Shown here: positions 1-5,551 of the stretch, piece by piece
Position numbering within the stretch: the stretch's first letter is position 1
How the letters are laid out: every line of letters starts with the position of its first letter
Assembly (NCBI GenBank): GCA_011049385.1
Contig: DSBX01000029.1
Coordinates: 1-10,960 of the forward strand
Direction: 5' to 3'
Length of the DNA: 10,960 nt
DNA from: Caldifarciminota bacterium
Lineage (GTDB): Bacteria > Hydrothermota > Tepidihabitantia > Tepidihabitantales > Tepidihabitantaceae
Program-made: the position numbers and the translations under genes
Notes under the pieces: model-generated
The model's database searches: none
What the model saw: only the letters and a program-made list of their open reading frames with translations
Told to the model about the DNA's origin: nothing

Positions 1-660
1 CCGGCCGGCCAGTTCCCACGCCCGCTCGCTCAGCGAGATGAAGGCCAGGCCGGGCGGAACGCCGACCGCCTTCTGGGAACCGCCCACGACGCAGTCAACG
101 TGCCAGTCGTCCATCCGAAGTTCGTCGGCACCGAGACCGGCGATTGCGTCCACGACCAGGTAACGGTTGAGCCGCCGGCAGATTTCGCCGATGGCCTTGA
201 TGTCGTTGAGCGCGCCGGTCGAGGTCTCGGTCAGGGTCGTAAAGACGCACTTGATGGTGTCGGTCGAACGCAGGTGCCGCTCCACCTCGACCGGCGGCAC
301 CGACTCGCCGTACGGCCGCGACAGCACGTCAATGTACGCGCCGAACCGGATGCAGAGCTCGCGCCAGCGCTCGCCGAAACGCCCGACGGTCGCGACCAGC
401 GCCTTCTCGTTCGGGAGCACCAGGTTGGCGACCGCCGCCTCCATCGCGCCGGTGCCGGACGACGTCAGTACGTAGACCTCGTTGCCGGTCACCATCATCT
501 TCTGCAGTCCCTTCTGCACCGAAGCGTAGAGCTTGCTGAAGCTCTCCTCGCGGTGGTAGACCAGTTCGGAGGACATCAGCTGGAGGATGCTGTCCGGCAC
601 GTTCACCGGCCCGGGTGTGAAGAGCCGGTACTTGGGCCGCACCTTCGACTTGCTACTCAT
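1..660 (-). CDS. Class V aminotransferase (alanine/serine-glyoxylate aminotransferase-like), 3' end missing
   Basis: A PLP-dependent fold-type I aminotransferase of the alanine-glyoxylate/serine-pyruvate group; only the first 220 residues are visible. Translating the minus strand from the ATG at 660 gives FTPGPVNVP (residues 14-22), YHRE (35-38), the cofactor-loop SSGTGAMEA (67-75), TETSTG (144-149), VDAIAGLGADEL with the conserved Asp at 171, and GGSQKAVGVPPGL with the probable Schiff-base lysine K197. This order matches small-molecule class V enzymes rather than cysteine desulfurases, which have a different lysine context and a catalytic Cys loop. The start has a good Shine-Dalgarno (GGAG, 7 nt upstream) lying inside the end of thiC, with an 8-nt overlap (ATGAGTAG), so translational coupling is likely. 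The exact amino donor (Ala, Ser or phosphoserine-like) cannot be read from this half. The family is also annotated as 'soluble hydrogenase 42 kDa subunit', which is a naming artefact. Confidence 0.88.
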   Translation of the reverse strand, partial: MSSKSKVRPKYRLFTPGPVNVPDSILQLMSSELVYHREESFSKLYASVQKGLQKMMVTGNEVYVLTSSGTGAMEAAVANLVLPNEKALVATVGRFGERWRELCIRFGAYIDVLSRPYGESVPPVEVERHLRSTDTIKCVFTTLTETSTGALNDIKAIGEICRRLNRYLVVDAIAGLGADELRMDDWHVDCVVGGSQKAVGVPPGLAFISLSERAWELAGR

Positions 661-1906
661 CGAATGTCTCCTTTGTCTTCTTGATTGCGCAGAATTCGCC
701 GCACATCGTGCAGACACCGTCGGTCCGCGAGCGGTTAGCCTCGAACACCGCCCGGGCCCGGTCCGGGTCAATCGCCTGCTTCCACATCTTCGGCCAGTCG
801 AGCGCGGCCCGGGCCTGCGACATCCGCAGGTCACGTCGAACGGCGGCAGCGTTACCCCGGGCGATGTCGGCCGCGTGGCCGGCGATGCGGGAGGCGATGA
901 CGCCCTGGTGCACGTCCTCGATACCGGGCAGACCGAGGTGCTCGGACGGCGTCACGTAACACAGGAAATCGGCCCCGAACCAGGCCGCCAGCGCCCCGCC
1001 GATTGCCCCGGCAATGTGGTCGTAGCCGGCCGCGACATCGGTCACCAGCGGACCGAGCAGGTAGAACGGCGCGCCGGCGCAGATCTCCTTCTCAAGCCGG
1101 ACGTTGGCCTCGACCCCGGACAGAGGCACATGCCCGGGCCCCTCGACCATCGTCTGGACCCCGGCCGCGCGTGCCCGCTCGACCAGTTCGCCGATGGTCA
1201 AGAGCTCGGCCACCTGGGGCTCGTCGGTCGCGTCGGCCAGCGCTCCGGGCCGGAGCCCGTCGCCGATGCTGAGCACCGCGCCGTAATGCTTCGCCATCGC
1301 CAGCAGTTCATCGTAAAACTCGTAGAGCGGGTTCTCCCGCCGGTTGAACCGCATCCACTCCGCCATCATCGCCCCGCCCCGCGAGACGATGCCGCAGACC
1401 CGGCCGCACTCGCGCAGGGTCTGGACGTTGGCCCGGGTGACACCGCAATGGACCGTGACAAAATCCACGCCGTCGGCGAGGTGTTTCTCAACTCCGGCCA
1501 GCACCTCGCGCGGTTTGGCGTGGAGCCAGGATCGGCGCCGGCCGCGCGCGTCGAGCGCGACCTGGTAGACCGGCACCGTTCCGACCGGCACCGGCGACTC
1601 GCTGATGATGGCCCGGCGAATCTCGTCAACCTCGCCACCGATGGAAAGGTCCATCACCGTATCCGCGCCGGCCTTCACCGCGGCCTGCAGTTTGGCCAGT
1701 TCCTGCTCGACGTCACTGCAATCGGGCGAGGTCCCGATATTGGCGTTGACCTTGACCCGGGTGCCTTCGCCGACCGCCAGCGGCTCGATCTTCCTCCGGC
1801 GCCGACTGCGCACGAGCACCACCCGGCCTTCCTTCACCGCCTGGCGAAGCCGGGCCGGGCTGGTGCCCTCCCGCCGCGCGATGCGCTCAATCAACTCCGT
1901 CTTCAC
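653..1906 (-). CDS. thiC: Phosphomethylpyrimidine synthase ThiC (short form)
   Basis: Radical SAM enzyme that rearranges 5-aminoimidazole ribotide into HMP phosphate, the pyrimidine half of thiamine. The 417-residue product carries the family motifs: NIGTSPDCSD (about 56-65), HCGVTR (about 153-158), SRGGAMMAEW (175-184), EGPGHVPL (255-262), GYDHI (294-298) and TPSEHL (319-324). C-terminal C399, C402 and C406 would hold the 4Fe-4S cluster. Length fits the short clostridial/archaeal-type ThiC, which lacks the long N-terminal domain of the E. coli enzyme. I chose the GTG at 1906 because GGAGG lies 9 nt upstream and the next residues (VKTELIERIARREG) look like a normal ThiC N-terminus; an ATG 14 codons upstream has no such support. 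The gene overlaps ricT by 20 nt and the aminotransferase by 8 nt. No other thiamine gene is visible. The ThiC-like benzimidazole synthases (BzaA/B/F) are the main alternative and are less likely. Confidence 0.95.
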   Translation of the reverse strand: MKTELIERIARREGTSPARLRQAVKEGRVVLVRSRRRRKIEPLAVGEGTRVKVNANIGTSPDCSDVEQELAKLQAAVKAGADTVMDLSIGGEVDEIRRAIISESPVPVGTVPVYQVALDARGRRRSWLHAKPREVLAGVEKHLADGVDFVTVHCGVTRANVQTLRECGRVCGIVSRGGAMMAEWMRFNRRENPLYEFYDELLAMAKHYGAVLSIGDGLRPGALADATDEPQVAELLTIGELVERARAAGVQTMVEGPGHVPLSGVEANVRLEKEICAGAPFYLLGPLVTDVAAGYDHIAGAIGGALAAWFGADFLCYVTPSEHLGLPGIEDVHQGVIASRIAGHAADIARGNAAAVRRDLRMSQARAALDWPKMWKQAIDPDRARAVFEANRSRTDGVCTMCGEFCAIKKTKETFDE

Positions 1907-2738
1907 TGACAAGTTCCTCCAATGCGACGACCTGTTCGAATTCATCATCGTACTTCACGTTCACCCGGCGCAAGGGCACGTCAACGGCAATGACCTCGCC
2001 CGGCCCACGCCGGGTCCGCACCCGCCCGCCGACGCGGGGCATGCTCGCCAGCGCCTCCCGGTAGCTGTCCTCCTCGAACTTAAGACAGCAGAGCAGCTTG
2101 CCGCAGATACCGGAGATCTTGGCCGGCTCGACAAAGAGGTCCTGCAGGCGGGCCATCCGCAGGGTAATCGGTATCATCTCGCTCAGGTGCGAGCGACAGC
2201 AGACCTCGCGGCCGCAGGCGCCCAACCCGCCGACCATGCGGGCATGGTCGCGCACTCCCACCTGCTTGATGGCAACGCGGGCGTTCAGGGCCGAGGACAT
2301 CGTCTTGTGCAGGGCCCGGAAGTCCAGCCGCTGCTCGGAGATGAAGTAGAAACAGACCTTCTTTCGGTCCCACCGCCAGTGAGCATCAACGACCTTCATC
2401 TTCAGGCCGAAGCGGTCGCGCTGACGCCGGAACAACTCCAACACGCGCTGGGTCTTCTCGGCCAGTTCCCCGGCCTGCTTCATGTCGTCCTCGGTCGCGA
2501 GCCGGACCACCATGCCGCTGCTCTCGACCGCGTCCACCAACCCGGTCACCCGGCCCATGTCCTCACCCTCCTCGTCGTGGACGATGACCATCTCGCCGGG
2601 TTTCGGCTCCAACCCCAAGGGCAGGCTGAACACCTCGGTCCGGAAGACGTGCAGTTGACAGACGACCGCGTTCCGGCCGGCGCCGCCCTCGGGTCGGACC
2701 AGACCCGGAGAACAGCAGTCCGCGCAGTCACCGCTCAA
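1887..2738 (-). CDS. ricT: PSP1-domain protein, RicT/YaaT-like
   Basis: 283-residue cytoplasmic protein of the PSP1/RicT family. In Bacillus subtilis RicT (YaaT) works with RicA and RicF in an Fe-S complex that affects RNase Y-dependent mRNA processing; the role here is inferred by homology. The diagnostic core is clear: QVGVRDHARMVGGLG (159-173), CGREVCC with C175, C180 and C181, then KISGICGKLLCCLKFE (207-222) with C212, C217 and C218. The C-terminal tail (about 235-283) looks like a small beta barrel (GGRVRTRRGPGEV). A further cysteine group sits at the extreme N-terminus (CADCC, C5/C8/C9). The start is TTG at 2738, supported by AGGAG 8 nt upstream and a 4-nt overlap (TTGA) with the preceding GWxTD gene. 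No RicA or RicF partner is visible. The gene name follows the family; in many phyla this protein is simply called 'PSP1/stage 0 sporulation protein'. Confidence 0.9.
   Translation of the reverse strand: MSGDCADCCSPGLVRPEGGAGRNAVVCQLHVFRTEVFSLPLGLEPKPGEMVIVHDEEGEDMGRVTGLVDAVESSGMVVRLATEDDMKQAGELAEKTQRVLELFRRQRDRFGLKMKVVDAHWRWDRKKVCFYFISEQRLDFRALHKTMSSALNARVAIKQVGVRDHARMVGGLGACGREVCCRSHLSEMIPITLRMARLQDLFVEPAKISGICGKLLCCLKFEEDSYREALASMPRVGGRVRTRRGPGEVIAVDVPLRRVNVKYDDEFEQVVALEELVSEDGVD
1916..1920 (-). promoter_or_regulatory. Shine-Dalgarno that fixes the thiC GTG start
   Basis: The minus strand reads GGAGG here, 9 nt before the GTG at 1906. A TTG at 1912 is only 3 nt from it and therefore unlikely. 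The site lies inside the coding end of the RicT-like gene, so ribosomes finishing that gene pass over it. Confidence 0.7.
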
Positions 2739-4063
2739 CGGAACATCTCCTGCTCGTCCGGCGTCAACATGCTCTCGTAGCCGGTCCGGGTTTCGTCCGG
2801 GCTGTTGGTCCAGACCAGCCGGTAATCGTTACTGCCGGTCACGTCAACGAAGACGAAAGCGTAACCCTGGTTGAAATAGCGCCAGTACTCGCGCGGCCGA
2901 CGGTCCACCTCGATCTCCCGGCGCTCAATCCCATCCGGCTCGCCATACTTGATATATATCCGACCCCGGTCGGTCCGGATTCCGTCCGTGCCCGCCACCC
3001 GGTAGCGCTCGCGCGCGGTTTCCATACGCCGGGCGAACTCGGCCAGGTTGTGCCGGGACCAGAACCGGGTCAGAAACACCTGCTTGCCCGAATCGCTGAG
3101 CGCTTCGTAGTAGGCCAACTCGCGCGGGCTGGCGATAAACTCCAACCGATCGTGGTAGTGCGCCTCGAGTTGGGTCATCTGCAAGCGGTAGGTGACACCG
3201 GACGCGCGCTCCTCCTCTTCGCCGGCGATACGGAACCGGGCCGACCGCTCCGCGCGCGCACCGGTCGCCCGGTCGTCAAGCACGACCGCCAAGCGGTAAT
3301 CACCCGGCACCAGCCCAGCCACGCTCAGTCCAAGCGCGGCCGCAGTCTGCACGCGGGCGCCCTTGAACCTGGTCTGCGGGCTCGCCACCAGCGTCTCCGG
3401 TGCCGCGGCCCGGACGATTGCCACCTTCAGGTTATAGCTGTCCGCCGCCGCGCTCAGATTGTAACCCTCGCAGTAGAAGAACACCCGCTCCGCCCCATCA
3501 CCACCGAAACTCCGCGCCGGGTTGGGCACAACAGAGAACCCGCCCGTGACCGTGTCGTGGATAATCCCGGCCGCGAGCTGAAGCGTGCTCAGGTCCGGCC
3601 GGCCGGTAAACGCCGGTACGCTGATGCTATCCGCGTGCGCATCCAGTTCGACCATTCCCGGCTCCTCGGCCTCAGCCGGTTCGTCGAGGCCGAGCAAGGT
3701 CACTCGCAGGGAATAGCGGCCCGGTAGCACCGCCAGGCTGAACCCGTCGACGAAGCTTCGCTTCGCCGCCTCGGCCGCGGCGAAAGACTCGATGGCCGCA
3801 CGCCGGTAGAGCGTCGCCTCCTGTTCGAAGCCGGTCCCCCGCAGTTCGAACCGGACCGCGAACATCGCCTCGAGCCCACCCTCGAACTCCGAATAGTCCA
3901 ACATACCGTAAGGCACCGCGTAGAATACCTCCACCCGGGTCGAATCGCCCGACCCGGCGAAAGCAGCCCAGTCTACGCTCAGACGCGGACCGGCCGACGC
4001 GGCGGTGGCAAGACAGAACAGGACTGCGAAAACGCTCATGACTCCCGGTTCTCGGTTTTTCAT
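2735..4063 (-). CDS. Exported GWxTD-domain protein, paralog B
   Basis: 442-residue protein with an N-terminal signal peptide (KNR, hydrophobic MSVFAVLFCLATA, probable cleavage after ASA at residue 24). A long beta-rich region of about 270 residues follows, probably Ig/carbohydrate-binding-like repeats. The C-terminus (about 310-420) is a GWxTD domain: FLTRFWSRHN (330-339), GIRTDRGRIYIKYGEPDG (361-378), EYWRY (392-396) and FVFVDVTGSNDYRL (403-416). GWxTD domains have no established biochemical function; they occur in exported proteins of Bacteroidetes, Acidobacteria, Ignavibacteria and relatives. The Trp of the name-giving motif is Ile here. I chose the ATG at 4063, not the one 30 codons upstream, because it begins the signal peptide, overlaps the previous stop as TAATG, and has GAGGAG 6 nt upstream. 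It follows a second GWxTD gene and overlaps the RicT-like gene by 4 nt. No catalytic motif is recognisable. Confidence 0.85.
   Translation of the reverse strand: MKNREPGVMSVFAVLFCLATAASAGPRLSVDWAAFAGSGDSTRVEVFYAVPYGMLDYSEFEGGLEAMFAVRFELRGTGFEQEATLYRRAAIESFAAAEAAKRSFVDGFSLAVLPGRYSLRVTLLGLDEPAEAEEPGMVELDAHADSISVPAFTGRPDLSTLQLAAGIIHDTVTGGFSVVPNPARSFGGDGAERVFFYCEGYNLSAAADSYNLKVAIVRAAAPETLVASPQTRFKGARVQTAAALGLSVAGLVPGDYRLAVVLDDRATGARAERSARFRIAGEEEERASGVTYRLQMTQLEAHYHDRLEFIASPRELAYYEALSDSGKQVFLTRFWSRHNLAEFARRMETARERYRVAGTDGIRTDRGRIYIKYGEPDGIERREIEVDRRPREYWRYFNQGYAFVFVDVTGSNDYRLVWTNSPDETRTGYESMLTPDEQEMFR
2747..2751 (-). promoter_or_regulatory. Shine-Dalgarno supporting the TTG start of the RicT-like gene
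   Basis: The minus strand reads AGGAG, 8 nt before the TTG at 2738. It lies in the last codons of the upstream GWxTD gene, and stop and start share TTGA. It justifies a rare start codon and implies translational coupling. Confidence 0.65.
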
Positions 4064-5223
4064 TAGAAGCTCCTCGGGGCCTCGAAGACGAACTCGCCGA
4101 AACCGTACCGATCGACGAAGACGAACCTCAGGCCCAGCGAATAGTAGTTCCATATCTCGTAGGCATAGGCATCCAGCTCAAACGGCCGGACCTCACGCTG
4201 GTCGGGCGGTCCCAGCTTCACGTAAACCTGGGCCCGGTCACTGCGGTAGCCGCGGTCGCCGCGGCTGAAATGCTCCTCGGCGTACTCGATGCGCTCGAAA
4301 TACTGCTCCTCGCGCTCGATGTTGCCCGGCGTGGAAACCGGATCAACGCTGTCCCAGAAATCGCGCCAGGCACGCTCGCGATCCTCCCGAGCAGTCGCGC
4401 GCAGCTCCCGCATCTGCTCCGGGGTCGCCACCCAGAGCAGGCGGTCCACCCGGTCCCGCCAGCCTGCATCATCTTGGAAGAACGGCACCTCGAATCGGAA
4501 CCGAGCCTGGGCACGCAGACGGCCCGGCCCGCCGGTGCCGGTCGCCTCGAGCAGGTACTCGCCGGCCGGGAAACGGGCGCCGCCCGCGGAATCCACCAGC
4601 GGTTCGGCCAGCCGGGCGTATCTCCTGCCGGCCGATTCCGCCACCGCGACAGTAAGGGCAAGAACCGTCCGACGGCCCATAGCAACGGTGAACCGGATGC
4701 TGTCCGGCCCGGGCCGTTCCAGAACCTCGGCCAGCACCTCGAGCGTATCCTCAAGGCCCAAGGCCCGGGCCGGGCTCACCTCACCCGACCGTACGAACAA
4801 CAACCGCAAGCCGATACTGCCCTCGGCCAGCTTGAAAGAAGAGGTCGCCCGGCGCTGACTGCCCAGGTCGCGCACCTCCAACCGCACCTGGTGCGCGCGG
4901 TCCGGTATGGCCAGCGTCAGCGTGCCGGCGACCCGGGCCCGGCGGTCAATGGTCTCATCATAGTCGGTCACGCTCAACCGCCGCTCCTGGAAATCCCCGC
5001 TCACCGGGTTACCGCGGCCGTCGAGCAGATCCACACCGACCCGGAAGCCGGCGGCAAACCCGGAGTCGGTACGGAGGAAGGCAAGAGAAGTGTGCGGGAT
5101 GTCGTAGCTGATTTCGATCTGGCGCTCCGCATCATGCAGGGCATACACCGCCTGGTCCAGGGTCAATTGGAGATTCCCCTGCACCGGCAGTGCCGCGAGG
5201 AGCAACAACCCGGTCAGCAACAT
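4063..5223 (-). CDS. Exported GWxTD-domain protein, paralog A (first gene of operon)
   Basis: 386-residue protein. Residues 1-16 form a very hydrophobic leader (LLTGLLLLAALPVQG) that looks like a signal peptide but lacks the usual positive charge at its start. Residues 20-245 are predicted beta-rich and contain ISYDIPHTSL, similar in style to paralog B's VFYAVPYGML. The C-terminal GWxTD domain spans about 255-383: ERAWRDFWDSVDP (283-295), GYRSDRAQVYVKLGPPD (325-341), YEIWNYYSLGLRFVFVD (355-371). The signature is GYRSD instead of GWxTD. The protein ends right after the domain, 60 residues shorter than paralog B. An in-frame stop lies 12 codons upstream of the ATG with no start codon between, so ATG 5223 is forced unless translation begins further inside. 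No Shine-Dalgarno is visible, and a promoter sits only 10 nt upstream. Function unknown; the family assignment is solid. Confidence 0.84.
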   Translation of the reverse strand: MLLTGLLLLAALPVQGNLQLTLDQAVYALHDAERQIEISYDIPHTSLAFLRTDSGFAAGFRVGVDLLDGRGNPVSGDFQERRLSVTDYDETIDRRARVAGTLTLAIPDRAHQVRLEVRDLGSQRRATSSFKLAEGSIGLRLLFVRSGEVSPARALGLEDTLEVLAEVLERPGPDSIRFTVAMGRRTVLALTVAVAESAGRRYARLAEPLVDSAGGARFPAGEYLLEATGTGGPGRLRAQARFRFEVPFFQDDAGWRDRVDRLLWVATPEQMRELRATAREDRERAWRDFWDSVDPVSTPGNIEREEQYFERIEYAEEHFSRGDRGYRSDRAQVYVKLGPPDQREVRPFELDAYAYEIWNYYSLGLRFVFVDRYGFGEFVFEAPRSF

Positions 5224-5232
5224 CGAATCGTT

Positions 5233-5260
5233 AGTGTAATGCTCTGCCCGACCGAATCAA
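5233..5260 (-). promoter_or_regulatory. Probable promoter of the GWxTD-ricT-thiC operon
   Basis: On the minus strand TTGATT (5260-5255) and TACACT (5238-5233) are separated by 16 nt, each close to the sigma70 consensus. The -10 ends 10 nt before the ATG at 5223, so transcription would start only about 2-4 nt upstream of that codon, consistent with the missing Shine-Dalgarno. Predicted by eye only. Confidence 0.45.
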
Positions 5261-5314
5261 GCCCGCCGCACGACCCGAAGGACCTGCCTGGACACATCTC
5301 CGGCGGGGTTGGAT

Positions 5315-5343
5315 TTGACAAACGGGCGGGGATGTCCGACAAT
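5315..5343 (+). promoter_or_regulatory. Probable promoter of tldD-tldE-guaA-like genes
   Basis: A perfect TTGACA (5315-5320), 17-nt spacer and GACAAT (5338-5343, four of six matches to TATAAT). Predicted start of transcription is near 5350, which leaves a leader of about 200 nt before tldD. It is back-to-back with the minus-strand promoter, roughly 55 nt away. Confidence 0.5.
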
Positions 5344-5469
5344 CGAATCAGGTTTATGCCAGCTTCTGCCCCACCATCCGATCCCCGGGTCCCGGTCGCC
5401 GCCGAACGCGGCCTGCCCGTCCTGCATCCGACCCGGTACAGACAGGCTGTTCCGAAGTCGAAGTCGTGT

Positions 5470-5536
5470 CGGCAGGGACCGGGCTCTGAGCCCTGGCTGG
5501 CGATGGGTTTCACCACGCCCGCCGCGGTCCCTGCCG
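5470..5536 (+). promoter_or_regulatory. Structured 5' leader element before tldD (12-bp inverted repeat)
   Basis: CGGCAGGGACCG (5470-5481) is perfectly complementary to CGGTCCCTGCCG (5525-5536). The 43 nt between them can form GGGCT/AGCCC (5481-5485 with 5489-5493, 3-nt loop) and GGCG/CGCC (5499-5502 with 5516-5519), the latter extended by TGG/CCA around a bulged A. The whole resembles a three-way junction closed by a strong stem, ending 15 nt before the tldD start. It matches no riboswitch class I can name. The inverted repeat is certain; a regulatory role is inferred from its place in the predicted leader. Confidence 0.4.
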
Positions 5537-5551
5537 GAAAAGAATGAGTCA

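Larger units (their letters stand above)
5224..5551. other. Divergent intergenic region, 328 nt
   Basis: This is the only long stretch without a convincing gene. It separates the minus-strand GWxTD operon from the plus-strand tldD group. It contains one promoter-like sequence per strand, an approximately 200-nt tldD leader with a 12-bp inverted repeat, and short open frames with no homology I recognise. A short direct repeat (CGAAGTCGAAGTCG) occurs around 5454-5467. Confidence 0.75.

Noticed and set aside
587..1909. A 440-codon plus-strand open frame opposite thiC
   Set aside because: It is antisense to an unmistakable ThiC, has low-complexity Arg/Pro/Gly/His-rich composition, and results from high GC at third positions.
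5290..5337. Imperfect inverted repeat GGACACATC / GATGTCC flanking the plus-strand -35 box, as a possible operator
   Set aside because: It needs a two-base bulge and the arms are 33 nt apart; in GC-rich sequence this is weak evidence.
5499..5520. Resemblance of GGCGATGGG...CGCCC to the start of a fluoride riboswitch
   Set aside because: The loop length and the second hairpin needed for the fluoride pseudoknot are missing, and tldD is not a typical target.
4270..5547. A 425-codon plus-strand open frame opposite GWxTD paralog A
   Set aside because: No recognisable domain or Shine-Dalgarno; it mirrors the real minus-strand gene and runs on into the intergenic region by chance.
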